A DNA stretch of 64,000 nucleotides from Streptomyces sp. Go-475 (GTDB lineage: Bacteria > Actinomycetota > Actinomycetes > Streptomycetales > Streptomycetaceae). Shown one piece after another: positions 45,029 to 54,250 of this stretch (the stretch's first letter is position 1; each line of letters begins with the position of its first letter). The position numbers were made by a program, and so were the translations under genes. The stretch lies in contig NZ_CP026121.1 of assembly GCF_003330845.1 (NCBI RefSeq), positions 2,647,501 through 2,711,500 of the forward strand, given 5' to 3'. The notes under the pieces are model-generated. The model did not search any database. It saw only the letters and a program-made list of their open reading frames with translations, and was not told where the DNA came from.

Positions 45029-45930
45029 TGGACTTCCTCGACTACGCCTTCATGCAGCGGGCCCTGCTCGCCGCCGTCCTGGTCGGCATCACCGCCCCGG
45101 CCGTCGGCATCTACCTCGTGCAGCGCCGCCAGGCCCTGATGGGCGACGGCATCGGCCACGTGGCGATGACCGGCGTCGGCCTCGGCTTCCTGCTGACCTG
45201 GTCCCCGGTGTGGATGGCGACCCTCGTCTCCGTCCTCGGCGCGGTCCTCATGGAGCTGATCCGCTGGTACGGCAAGACCCGCGGCGACATCGCCCTCGCG
45301 ATGCTCTTCTACGGCGGCATGGCCGGCGGTGTGATGTTCATCAACCTCGCGCCGACGGGCTCCAACGCCAACCTGACGTCGTACCTGTTCGGCTCGCTGT
45401 CGACGGTCTCCGAGTCGGACGTCACGGCGATCTCCGTCCTGGCCGCCTTCGTCGTCCTGGTGACCCTGGGCCTGCGCCGGCAGCTCTTCGCGGTCAGCCA
45501 GGACGAGGAGTTCGCGCGGGTGACGGGCCTGCCGGTGCGCGCCCTGAACCTGCTGACGGCGATCACCGCGGCCGTCACGGTCACGGTGGCGATGCGCGTG
45601 GTCGGCCTGCTGCTGGTCAGCGCGCTGATGGTGGTGCCCGTCGCGGCCGCCCAGCAGATCGGCCGCAGCTTCGCCGCGACCTTCGCGATCGCCGTCGCCA
45701 TCGGCGTGAGCGTGACGATCGGCGGCACGGTCACCTCGTACTACCAGGACGTGCCGCCCGGCGCGACGATCGTGCTGCTGACCATCGGCGCGTTCATCGT
45801 GCTGACGGCGCTCGCGGCCCCGCTGGCCCGCCGCCGCGCCCGGGCCCGGACCGCCGCGGACGCCACCGCGGACCCGGCGGAGTGTGCCATTCCGGGCAGC
45901 CGGGAGGCGACCGACGAGGTCGGCGTCTGA
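45028..45930 (+). CDS. znuB: Zinc ABC transporter permease
   Basis: 300 residues, eight to nine helices of the ABC-3 family. VQRRQALMGDGIGHVAMTGV near the N-terminus, SNANLTSYLFGS and RVVGLLLVSALMVVPVAAAQ are typical of ZnuB-type permeases. It forms the membrane channel for the ZnuA/ZnuC system. Co-transcribed with znuAC; the zur gene follows 58 nt later, so the regulator is likely part of the same zinc-controlled unit. Confidence 0.95.
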   Translation: MDFLDYAFMQRALLAAVLVGITAPAVGIYLVQRRQALMGDGIGHVAMTGVGLGFLLTWSPVWMATLVSVLGAVLMELIRWYGKTRGDIALAMLFYGGMAGGVMFINLAPTGSNANLTSYLFGSLSTVSESDVTAISVLAAFVVLVTLGLRRQLFAVSQDEEFARVTGLPVRALNLLTAITAAVTVTVAMRVVGLLLVSALMVVPVAAAQQIGRSFAATFAIAVAIGVSVTIGGTVTSYYQDVPPGATIVLLTIGAFIVLTALAAPLARRRARARTAADATADPAECAIPGSREATDEVGV

Positions 45931-45988
45931 CCGCCCCCACCCCGGGCTGGCACAATGGCCCGGGCAAGGCAGACGTGAGGAGGCAACG

Positions 45989-46408
45989 GTGACGACCGCT
46001 GGACCGTCCGTGAAGGGCCGCGCCACCAAGCAGCGTGCCGCCGTGGCGGCGGCCCTGCAGGAGGTCGACGAGTTCCGCAGCGCGCAGGAACTGCACGACA
46101 TGCTCAAGCACAAGGGCGACTCGGTCGGGCTCACCACGGTCTACCGCACCCTGCAGTCCCTCGCCGACGCCGGCGAGGTCGACGTCCTGCGCACCGCCGA
46201 CGGCGAGTCCGTCTACCGCCGCTGCTCCACCGACGACCATCACCACCACCTCGTGTGCCGCAACTGCGGCAAGGCCGTCGAGGTGGAGGGCCCGGCCGTG
46301 GAGAAGTGGGCCGAGGCCATCGCCGCCGAGCACGGCTACGTCAACGTGGCCCACACGGTGGAGATCTTCGGCACGTGCGCGGAGTGCGCGGCTGCCGTCG
46401 GCGGTTGA
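45989..46408 (+). CDS. zur: Zinc uptake regulator, Fur family
   Basis: 139 residues from GTG 45989 after GAGGAGG. Winged HTH (FRSAQELHDMLKHKGDSVGL, TTVYRTLQSLADAGEVDVL), the metal-sensing His cluster DDHHHHLVCRNCGKAVEVEG, and the structural zinc pairs CRNC and CAEC. Zinc-loaded dimers repress znu and other zinc-sparing genes; the boxes ahead of znuA make this locus self-contained. Its 3' end lies 9 bp from the convergent conflict cassette. Confidence 0.95.
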   Translation: MTTAGPSVKGRATKQRAAVAAALQEVDEFRSAQELHDMLKHKGDSVGLTTVYRTLQSLADAGEVDVLRTADGESVYRRCSTDDHHHHLVCRNCGKAVEVEGPAVEKWAEAIAAEHGYVNVAHTVEIFGTCAECAAAVGG

Positions 46409-46417
46409 GCCGGTCCT

Positions 46418-49400
46418 TCATCGGGTGGGGTGGGCGGGGTTACGGGCGATGGCGACGCTGCCGCCCCGGTCTCCGCTCTTGAAGAACTGCGGCGCGGGCA
46501 GGCCTTGGGCGCGAAGCCGCTGGTACAGCTCCTCGTAGAGCGAGTCCATGGAGATGACTTCTCTGCCCGGTGCCAGCCCGCCCTCCAGGACGCTGATCAG
46601 CGCACCGGTGAAGGCCGTGTGCCGCTCCCCCTCAGGGGCCATGGCGATCGCTCCTGTCGCCGAGGCGGCGAGCACGAAGGTCGCCGCGACGGTGGACTGT
46701 CCCAGCGCGAAGTCGTCGTGGCGTGGGCTGCTCATGGCTCGGCCGGCGTAGCAGCAGTCGAGGACGACGACCTTGTTGCGGGCGGGGCTCATGCCAAGCA
46801 AGTACTGGATATCGCGGTAATGCACCGCTGTGTTCGGAATCGACGCACGAGTGGTACGCACCGCCAGACTCAGTTCCCCCGTTCGAGGATGGAGCAGGCT
46901 GTGACCGGCGAAGTACACCAGCAGGGTGTCGTCGGCGGAACGCGCGGCGTCATCGACGGCTTCCAGAACGCCCTCGGGAGAAGCCGGATCCGCCAGGACG
47001 ACGGTGCGTGGCCGGGTGAACGCTCCCATCGACGGATCCGTCAGTAGCGTCGCCAAGTCCTCGAGCCCCTGCCGCACCGGGTACAGCGAAGGCAGTTCCT
47101 GGTAGTGGCTGGCTCCGATCAGGACAGCGTTAGAGCGGTTCGGGTCGGGGAGCCCCTCGGGGCGGCCGTGGCTGACCGGGTACGACCAGGCCCACGCTCG
47201 GTAGCCCTTGAGATCCACCCGTACCCGCTGGAGACGTCCGTGCAGCGCCGGCACGCTCTGGTGGAGCGGATCGGACACGATGAGCCCGTAGGGCGCATCC
47301 GGCTGTGCGGCCATCGCCTCCCGCAGGACGGCGGAGTCGAGGAGACGGCTGACGCGGACGTCGTCGTCGCCCATCGCGACACGCACACGCATGGACCGTC
47401 CCTGCTCACGCAGGATCCGCAGCCCCTGGTCCAGGGCGTCGACGAAGGCGGGAACGACGTTCGCCGTGTCCGGCTCGGACGGCAGCAGGACGATCAGGCC
47501 GTCGCCACGATTTTGGATCCGGCACTCGTCAGGGCTGATACCTGCCGCCCGCAACGCGGCTTTTGTGAGGTTGACGCTGTCGGCGATCGCCCTGAGTTGT
47601 GCGGCGTCGCTCAGACCCGTCAGTCCTACGACCTCCACGGCGACACACACCCCGTGCGCCGGGTCCGGCCGGCCAGACCCGGCCGCACTCCGCAGGCGGA
47701 GCCCGATGACGGGCCCACCGCCGGGTGACACCAGGATCTCCACGCACTCGTCGAGTGAGAACGGCTCGTCGCTGTCCTCCACGCTCAGGAGGAAGGCCAC
47801 GGGGTCGATCCGCTCCGCAACGGTCTGCCGAGCGAAGCTGCCGCGTTTGACGTCCACGGGATAGAACAAACCGTCGACGGACCAGACCAGGTCGTGCCGT
47901 CCCCCTTCCTCCCATCCTTCGTACGGAATGTTGATGTCGGTAACAATTCCCCGCTCCTCCAGGAACTGCCACAGGTCCAGGACGACTTCGCTCTCGCTCG
48001 TCCCGGACGCCACGGGAGTCCGTGCGTGGAGGTACAGAAGGAGGTACGCGAGCAACCGCTCGGCGTGCTCCGGAACCGCCCGCCGCCGCATGGCGTCACA
48101 GGCGCGGTCGAACGATGCCCGCAGTTCCGGGGGGACGGACGACAGCACCGCGTCGACGTCCTGCACCCGCGGAGCTCCGGGCTGCGACGGCGACAGGAGA
48201 ACGACCTCGGGCGCCGGCTCAGCCGACAGCCCGAGTCGCGCCTGCAATGCGGCCCCCAGATACGCGAACGGCTGCGCACCCCCGGGATCGTCCCGGCCCA
48301 TGGGCCAGGCGGGGAAGTCCGACGAGCCTCCGCCCAGGGACTCGATGCGTTGCCCCACCCGACGGCCGCAGTCGATCAGCTCGGCCGTGGGAACGGCGTC
48401 GAGCAGCAGGTCCTTCGCCTCCGCCGTGAAGTCGAACAAGCGGTGCCGCCCGGCCAATGGTTCCCCCGGGGACGGCGGCAGCGGCTGCATCAGCCCCCCG
48501 AGCAGGACCTCGGCCAGCGGCACGGCACCCTGCCCCTGGTCCAGGCAGGAGTGAACGAGTTGCATCACCGGCACCGTGACCGGGGCCATGGCCGCCAGGT
48601 GCGCCGCCAGCCGCAGGGCCTCCGGGGACGCGGCCCGGCTGAAGTCCGTCGCGGACACCCGGAGTGGTTCGGCGGCACGACCCGAGGCACGCCGGGGCAT
48701 CCACAGGCGCATCGTGACGGGACGCCCGACGAGGGTGTTCACGGCCGCCCATGTGGCGAAGCCGGCAGGGCTCAGCTCCAGGACGGGGACGGCGACGGCC
48801 GGGGCCGGAGCGACGGTCGGCGGCAGGATCTGGTGCGCCACCGTCCAGGCGGTGTTCGGCGCCCCGGGCCTGGGCGAGGAGACCTGCCAGGTATCCCCGC
48901 GCACACCGGACCCCGCCCACAGCCGTCGGGGCAGCGTGTGGACCACGGCGGTGGGGCCTCTGCGCGCCCACCCCTCGATCACCGGGATCATCAGTCCGTC
49001 GCGCCAGGCCGCTGCCGCGCCGTCCGTCACGACCAGCACCATGGTCTGCCCGGAGGCGTCCGCGAGGGAGGTGGCCGGCCGGGTCGCCGTGTCGTCGCCG
49101 CTCCAGGGGCGCCCGAGGCGCACCTCGCCGCCGGGCCCGTATCGGATCTGATACGCCTCCACCTGCCTGAACGCGCCGCTGCGTTCGAAGATCGCCTTCA
49201 GTTCGGCGCACTGACGCTCCCACAGAAGCATGGACACGCCGCCGTCGACGACCAGGGCGAGCCGCAGCCACCGCTCCGGCTGGGGCCGCAGCACCATCTG
49301 CGGGGTCCGGGTGTCCGCCTGCAGGGCGGCCGTCGCCGCTTCGTCGAACTCGGTGCGGCGACGGCTCGGAACGCGCCGCTTGAGCGGCCGCAGGGCCCTG

Positions 49401-49765
49401 CCGAGGGACAGCGCCGACCCCAGCGCCTTGGCGCCCGGCGTCCACAGAGCGTCGGCCGGGGCCGGGCCCGTGGGACCGGAGATGACGCCGACGTGCTGTG
49501 CCGGCTCCCGACTGTGCTCTGCGTCCGGAAGGTCTTCTCCTCCGGGGACGACGTCGCGCGCGGCAGACCGGTCCAGCGCCGCGCGAAGGTCCTGCGGCAA
49601 CGGAGCGTCCTCCGGAGCCCGTACGGGGGTTTCTCGGAGAAAACCGGCGAGCGGCGCGGCAGCTCCCGGAGGAATGCGTGCCGCGAGCCAGAGGACGTCA
49701 AGGAGATCCTGCCCCTCCATCGGCGCCCCGGAGGCACGTAGTACGTCCCGCAGCTCCTGGAACAT
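46418..49765 (-). CDS. vWA-like (SAV_2336-type) conflict protein with nuclease-like, cyclase-like and caspase domains
   Basis: 1115 residues. (1) 1-60 helical; (2) 166-360 vWA-like SAV_2336-type region, with a partial MIDAS, LALVVDGGVSMLLWERQ (D174, S178) and LVVTDGAAA; (3) about 380-590 helical region; (4) 595-645 a segment with D625 and D638-x-K640 (GGRHDLVWSV, YPVDVKRG), a possible PD-(D/E)XK-like element; (5) 703-865 degenerate class III nucleotidyl-cyclase-like domain (VCVAVEVVGLTGLSD, NRGDGLIVLLP, SMRVRVAMGD); (6) 876-1100 caspase-like peptidase with H955 (VYFAGHS) and C1005 (VLDCCYAG). Two bases separate it from the MoxR gene. Predicted sensor/effector arm of a VMAP ternary conflict system. 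Domains 2, 5 and 6 are well supported; 4 is tentative. Confidence 0.85.
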   Translation of the reverse strand: MFQELRDVLRASGAPMEGQDLLDVLWLAARIPPGAAAPLAGFLRETPVRAPEDAPLPQDLRAALDRSAARDVVPGGEDLPDAEHSREPAQHVGVISGPTGPAPADALWTPGAKALGSALSLGRALRPLKRRVPSRRRTEFDEAATAALQADTRTPQMVLRPQPERWLRLALVVDGGVSMLLWERQCAELKAIFERSGAFRQVEAYQIRYGPGGEVRLGRPWSGDDTATRPATSLADASGQTMVLVVTDGAAAAWRDGLMIPVIEGWARRGPTAVVHTLPRRLWAGSGVRGDTWQVSSPRPGAPNTAWTVAHQILPPTVAPAPAVAVPVLELSPAGFATWAAVNTLVGRPVTMRLWMPRRASGRAAEPLRVSATDFSRAASPEALRLAAHLAAMAPVTVPVMQLVHSCLDQGQGAVPLAEVLLGGLMQPLPPSPGEPLAGRHRLFDFTAEAKDLLLDAVPTAELIDCGRRVGQRIESLGGGSSDFPAWPMGRDDPGGAQPFAYLGAALQARLGLSAEPAPEVVLLSPSQPGAPRVQDVDAVLSSVPPELRASFDRACDAMRRRAVPEHAERLLAYLLLYLHARTPVASGTSESEVVLDLWQFLEERGIVTDINIPYEGWEEGGRHDLVWSVDGLFYPVDVKRGSFARQTVAERIDPVAFLLSVEDSDEPFSLDECVEILVSPGGGPVIGLRLRSAAGSGRPDPAHGVCVAVEVVGLTGLSDAAQLRAIADSVNLTKAALRAAGISPDECRIQNRGDGLIVLLPSEPDTANVVPAFVDALDQGLRILREQGRSMRVRVAMGDDDVRVSRLLDSAVLREAMAAQPDAPYGLIVSDPLHQSVPALHGRLQRVRVDLKGYRAWAWSYPVSHGRPEGLPDPNRSNAVLIGASHYQELPSLYPVRQGLEDLATLLTDPSMGAFTRPRTVVLADPASPEGVLEAVDDAARSADDTLLVYFAGHSLLHPRTGELSLAVRTTRASIPNTAVHYRDIQYLLGMSPARNKVVVLDCCYAGRAMSSPRHDDFALGQSTVAATFVLAASATGAIAMAPEGERHTAFTGALISVLEGGLAPGREVISMDSLYEELYQRLRAQGLPAPQFFKSGDRGGSVAIARNPAHPTR

Positions 49766-49767
49766 GG

Positions 49768-50769
49768 CTACCCGTCCACGTTGAGCCGGTGCAGCACGGT
49801 CTTCAGCAGGCCGTCGGCGTCGAGCCGTGCCCCTCCGTGGCGCAGGAACACCGCGTTGAGGAGCTGGTCGGTGGCCAGTTCGCCCAGGGCGCGCCGGGCC
49901 AGGAACGCCTGCACGAGGTCACCCGCCTCGGCGAGGGCCTCCGGGCCGAGGTGGCCCTCGACGATCTGGCGCAGGCGGGTCTCGTCCGGGTCGGCGAGGT
50001 GCAGGGGCAGGCACCGGCGCCGGAACGCAGGAGGGAAGTCCCGTTCCCCGTTGCTCGTGATGACGACGAGGGGGAACTGGGTGCAGCGCACCATCCCCCG
50101 GGTCACCCGCGCCCGCTGGTGGGGATCGGCGGTGAGCACGTCGATGTGCGCCTGCTCCTCGGGGAGCCTGGACAGTTCGGGGATCTCGAAGGCGCCCTCC
50201 TCGAAGACGGTGAGGAGGTCGTTCGGCAGGTCGACGTCCCCCTTGTCCAACTCGTCCACGAGCAGGACCCGGGGCCGCGCGGTGGGGACGAGGGCCGTGC
50301 CGACCGGCCCCAGCCGGAGGAACGAGCCGATGCCGGGCTGGGGTCCGTCCGCGGACCGGTGGAGATTGCTCTCCTGGAGCCGTCCGACGGCGTCGTAGCG
50401 GTACAGCGCTTCCTGGAGCGTGGAGCGGCTGTTGACGGGCCAGTGGAGTACCGGTCCCAGATCGAGCTCGTGTGCGAGGGCGGCGGCGAGCGAGGACTTG
50501 CCGGTGCCCGGGTGTCCGGTGACCAGCAAGGGTCGTCGTAGGTGGATGGCGGCGTTGATGACGTCCGTCTCGGCGCGGCCGATCACATAGTGGGGCGGTG
50601 TGTCAGGGGGGCCTCCGGCTCCGTCGGCCTCGGCGAATCGTCGCCAGGGCGGGGCCTCGGGGATCGTGACGGAGCGTCGTCGGCCGTCTCCCCGGAAGAT
50701 CTGCCAGTCTGCGTCTTCGGCGGTGGCGCCGTCCGCCGTGGAGGCGTCCACCTCGGGCTGCTGTGTCAT
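49768..50769 (-). CDS. MoxR-type AAA+ ATPase of the VMAP cassette
   Basis: 333 residues. Walker A GHPGTGKS (85-92), Walker B VLLVDELDKGD (168-178), sensor-1 Asn240 in VVITSNGERDFPPAFRRRC with the arginine-finger candidates R250-R252. A short variable N-terminus precedes the core. MoxR proteins work as ATP-driven chaperones with vWA partners; here the partner is encoded next. ATG overlaps the VMAP stop (ATGA). It should couple nucleotide hydrolysis to activation of the cassette's effectors. Confidence 0.93.
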   Translation of the reverse strand: MTQQPEVDASTADGATAEDADWQIFRGDGRRRSVTIPEAPPWRRFAEADGAGGPPDTPPHYVIGRAETDVINAAIHLRRPLLVTGHPGTGKSSLAAALAHELDLGPVLHWPVNSRSTLQEALYRYDAVGRLQESNLHRSADGPQPGIGSFLRLGPVGTALVPTARPRVLLVDELDKGDVDLPNDLLTVFEEGAFEIPELSRLPEEQAHIDVLTADPHQRARVTRGMVRCTQFPLVVITSNGERDFPPAFRRRCLPLHLADPDETRLRQIVEGHLGPEALAEAGDLVQAFLARRALGELATDQLLNAVFLRHGGARLDADGLLKTVLHRLNVDG

Positions 50770-53087
50770 CAGAGGCTCGCTTCTCGGGAGTCGGGGCATT
50801 CGGCGTCGGGGAGTTCGGTCAGTGACAGCACCGGTGGCAGCGGGCGGTCGGCGTCCTCCAGCAGCACGGCCGGGCGGGCTGGGTGGGCGGCGGGGTCCGC
50901 GCATGCCCTGGCCCGGTGGTCCCGGACGCGCCAGGGAAGCCCCTCGACGGAGCCCTCGGGACGCAGTGCGGTGAAGTGGGCCTCCGAGGTCGGCGCGGTG
51001 GCCTGCCGGTCCCACAGCACGACCGGGTAGCCGAGCAGGAGGGCGGCCTGGACGAGGCGGTCGCGGCCGGGTGGGCCGGCCCGCACCACGGCTCGGGCCG
51101 CACCGGTGTCCGCCTTCAGGGTCCCGTAGGCCGCATGGCCTTCGGCGTGCCGGTCGTCCAGGTGAACCACCTTGTCGTTGTGGCGCCCGGCCCAGCGGCG
51201 CTCCAGTTCCGCCCGGCGCTGCTCCTCGCGCTCGGGTGCGGACAGCGGCGCGCAGCGCAACACCGTGGCGTGCTCGACACCGAGCAGCAGGGGCAGAGGG
51301 TCGTCGTCGGCGGCACCGTTCCAGGAGTCGACGGGCAGGTGGAGGGCGTCGGGCTGGAGCAGGATCTCGACGACCGCGGGCGGCGCGGACGAATCGGTGA
51401 TCGCGCGTACCTGCGACACCGTTCGCTGGATACGGCGGACCACGTCCCGCGGGGACAGTGGTGTTCCGCTCTGCTCGGCGGCCTGGACGAGTTCACCGGC
51501 CCCGGTGTCGATCCACATCACGCAGGTGAAGTGCGGTCCGTCGGCGGTCCGGCCCGATGGTTCCGCGTCCAGCTGAGCCACGACCCGGGGTGGTCGTCCG
51601 GCCCCGCGGAGCGAGCCCGCCCAGGCCACGGCGTCCGCGCGACGCTCGGCCAGACCCCCGGCGTCGACCCCCAGCCTGCGGGCCACTCGGTCTCCCCAGG
51701 CGTGCAGGTCGTCGCGGGCCTGGGGAGTGACCGCGGCCAGCAGCTCGGTGAACCGGACGACCGCGGGAACCAGTTGCCTGCCGGGCCGCACCATGCTCAG
51801 GCCGCCGGTGTGCTGTTCGAAGTGCTCCACGCACGCCATCAGCTGGCCGACCGTGGGGCCGTGCGGCTCCCCGGCGGCGGGCGGCAGCCACACCCTCTCC
51901 AGGGGCAGGGCGGCCCGCACCGCGGCGATCACCTGGGCCATCGGCGGCAGTGCCGGTGTCCGGCCGAGTATCTGGCCCAGTGACGCGTACTCCAGCGGGG
52001 ACAGCAGTCCCGGCACTCCCAGCGAGCGGCCCAGGGCGAGGAACAGGTCGGCGGCCTGCCGGTTCCGCTCGTGCAGGGCCTCCACCAGGGCGGCCATCGC
52101 CCGCTCCACCGTGAGCAGGGCGTGGGCTGTCTGTTCGTCGGAGAGGCGCGGCCCCAGCCGGGCCTGTGGGCAGGCCGACGCGAGGTGCTCGATGCACCGC
52201 GCGCGCAGATCGTCGTCGATGACAGTGGTGCGCAGGGCGAGGGCGATCTGGTCGCGGTCCGGCGAGGGCGGCAGGAGGGGGCGGCCCGGCAGCACGGTCC
52301 GTTCCTCCGAACCGTCCATGGCGCGGATGTGGAGGCTGACCGGGGTTTGCGGCACCGGCGCCTCCGCCTTGACGTGCTCGACGAGGGCGGCCAGATCCGG
52401 CCGCAGGTCAGCAGCGTTCCCCTCCAGCCAGTGGAGCAGGGAGTTGGAGAAGACTCCGCTGCCCAGCGCCGCGTCGTTCTCCGCCACCTGGCCGGCCGCG
52501 GCGGCACACAGCAGGAACTGTTCGACCGCGCGCCGGGGCACCCTGGGGAAGGGGGCGACCGCGGGTCCGGTCTGCTGGTGGTGATGCTCCAGGAAGGTCG
52601 CACAGGCGTCGAAGAAGAGGACCTGCTGCCCGAAGCCGCGGAGATCGTCCCGGGTGAGGTACCCCCGCAGGTCGGTGGTGTCGATGCAGCGCTTGTCCTT
52701 CAGGGAGGCGTCGGGGCACAGCAGCAGGCGCCGGTCGCCGTGGTCCAGGATGCCGTGACCGCCCCAGAAGACGTAGAGCAGTTCACCGGTGCGCGCGTCG
52801 AGGTCGCTGGTGAACGCGTCCATGAGCTGGTCCCGCGTCCAGGCCGGGCACCAGGTCAGTTCGGCGGCCCTGGTCTGAGTCTCCAGTCGGCGCCGGCTCT
52901 CCTCACCCGGTGCCAGCAGCAGCTGGATGTTGGCGGCGGGCACACCTCCCTTGCGCAGCCAGCGAGCGAAACGCAGGGCGTCGCCGACGGCGCCGGTGAG
53001 ATCCCAGTCCGGATGCCTCGGGTACCTTTCGAGGCCGACGACCACGGCGTGGACGCGCCCCGGGTCCACGCCGTTCAGCCCATCCAT
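50769..53087 (-). CDS. Caspase-VMAP fusion protein
   Basis: 772 residues. N-terminal caspase-like peptidase (11-225): VHAVVVGLERYPRHPDWDL, catalytic His111 in YVFWGGHG and Cys162 in FFDAC. A helical middle (280-480, VERAMAALVEALHERN, PLEYASLGQILG) links to the VMAP C-terminal domain (about 500-772), recognised by VEILLQPDALHLPVDSW and LLGYPVVLWDRQ, hallmark segments of vWA-MoxR-associated proteins. It is the VMAP hub of a ternary system with MoxR and the vWA-like protein. It overlaps the upstream hydrolase by 13 nt. Proteolytic activity is predicted from the intact dyad. Confidence 0.88.
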   Translation of the reverse strand: MDGLNGVDPGRVHAVVVGLERYPRHPDWDLTGAVGDALRFARWLRKGGVPAANIQLLLAPGEESRRRLETQTRAAELTWCPAWTRDQLMDAFTSDLDARTGELLYVFWGGHGILDHGDRRLLLCPDASLKDKRCIDTTDLRGYLTRDDLRGFGQQVLFFDACATFLEHHHQQTGPAVAPFPRVPRRAVEQFLLCAAAAGQVAENDAALGSGVFSNSLLHWLEGNAADLRPDLAALVEHVKAEAPVPQTPVSLHIRAMDGSEERTVLPGRPLLPPSPDRDQIALALRTTVIDDDLRARCIEHLASACPQARLGPRLSDEQTAHALLTVERAMAALVEALHERNRQAADLFLALGRSLGVPGLLSPLEYASLGQILGRTPALPPMAQVIAAVRAALPLERVWLPPAAGEPHGPTVGQLMACVEHFEQHTGGLSMVRPGRQLVPAVVRFTELLAAVTPQARDDLHAWGDRVARRLGVDAGGLAERRADAVAWAGSLRGAGRPPRVVAQLDAEPSGRTADGPHFTCVMWIDTGAGELVQAAEQSGTPLSPRDVVRRIQRTVSQVRAITDSSAPPAVVEILLQPDALHLPVDSWNGAADDDPLPLLLGVEHATVLRCAPLSAPEREEQRRAELERRWAGRHNDKVVHLDDRHAEGHAAYGTLKADTGAARAVVRAGPPGRDRLVQAALLLGYPVVLWDRQATAPTSEAHFTALRPEGSVEGLPWRVRDHRARACADPAAHPARPAVLLEDADRPLPPVLSLTELPDAECPDSREASL

Positions 53088-54250
53088 GTGCCGATGGCGT
53101 CCCAGACCTTGCGGTTGGACCAGTAGGCGCTGTGCGCGAAGGGAAACGGCTGGCGGTTGTCGACCTCGTGGTCGGTGGCGTGTGCGGGGAAGACCCTGGC
53201 GGCACTGAACGACAGCAGGTCGCGTCGGTCGTAGAGGTTGAGCCAGCGTCTCGGGAAGTGTCCGGGTGGCGTCTGCGGGTGTTCGAGGGATACGAGGGCG
53301 CCCGCCTCGTAGAAGAAGGGTGCCTGTGAGCCGACGGTGACCAGCTGGTCGACCCTCGCGACGCGCTCCCGCACCATGAGGTCGACGCAGGCCACGCCCC
53401 CCAGGCTGTGGGCGATCACGGTGACGGCGTCGCCAGGGGTGTGTTCGATGGTGCGCTTGATCAGTTGGCGCATCGCCTCTCCCCGGGCCTGGTAGCGCAG
53501 GATGTCACCGACCGCGGGCAGGAAGAGGTCGTCGTTGAGCGCGCCTCGTCGTCGCCGTGCGTGCCAGGTCAGTGCGCGCAGGGCGGGCTCGGCGGCCGCC
53601 CTGGAGACCGCTCCGGCCAGGGTGCGTCCCCGGGTGTGCAGATCGGCGCTGACCAGGGAGAGCAGGGCGTCCCTCTTGAGGCCGTCCAGGGCGTCGGCTC
53701 CCTGCTCGACCGCCTCCGCCAGGGTCGCGGCCACTACTGCCCGCGCGAACGCGTGCCGGTGCTCGTGGCCTCCCTCGTCCGCCGTGGCCGCCGCGTCGCG
53801 CAGTTCCGGCGACGCGGCGACGGTACGCACCGCTCTGTGGAGGGCGTCGCCCAGCCCGTGCGCCGCGAAGGCGTCCCGGACCCGCGGGGAGGGAGCGTAC
53901 GAAGACAGTTCGGCGAGCAGCTTCTGCGCCGGACTCTGTCCCCGGCCCAGTCCGGAGGGGACGGCCGGGCGCAGGCTCAGCAGCCGGAGCTCGTAGCCGG
54001 GGTCGCGGTAGAGCACACCCCAGAGGGCGATCTGCTCGTCCTCCTGCCGGCCGCCGCCGGAACCGGTGTAGCCCGGGATGCTCGCACCGCCCAGTGCCAG
54101 CCGTGCGCCCTCTTCACGGCCCCAGAAGCAACCCCGCACCTCGGTCTCGGGCCGTGTCTCCGCCAGCAGGGCTCGCACGGTCTCCAGGGTCCTGCCGTAC
54201 GACTCTTCCCGCACACCGGTGCCATGCACGAATACGATCGAGCGCTGCAC
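53075..54250 (-). CDS. Alpha/beta hydrolase (lipase/esterase-like) of the VMAP cassette
   Basis: 391 residues. IVFVHGTGVREESYG gives the HG oxyanion region at the N-terminus; the nucleophile elbow is VTVIAHSLGGVACVDLMV (G/A-H-S-x-G), followed by WLNLYDRRDLLSFSA with a candidate Asp and by DHEVDN/FAHSAYWSN with candidate His. The long helical insertion (about 105-230) is a lid-like region. GTG 54250 follows a GGGGGAAA stretch. First gene of the overlapping cassette. It could act on lipids or acylated proteins as an effector; homologues without the cassette are also common. Confidence 0.85.
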   Translation of the reverse strand: MQRSIVFVHGTGVREESYGRTLETVRALLAETRPETEVRGCFWGREEGARLALGGASIPGYTGSGGGRQEDEQIALWGVLYRDPGYELRLLSLRPAVPSGLGRGQSPAQKLLAELSSYAPSPRVRDAFAAHGLGDALHRAVRTVAASPELRDAAATADEGGHEHRHAFARAVVAATLAEAVEQGADALDGLKRDALLSLVSADLHTRGRTLAGAVSRAAAEPALRALTWHARRRRGALNDDLFLPAVGDILRYQARGEAMRQLIKRTIEHTPGDAVTVIAHSLGGVACVDLMVRERVARVDQLVTVGSQAPFFYEAGALVSLEHPQTPPGHFPRRWLNLYDRRDLLSFSAARVFPAHATDHEVDNRQPFPFAHSAYWSNRKVWDAIGTWMG

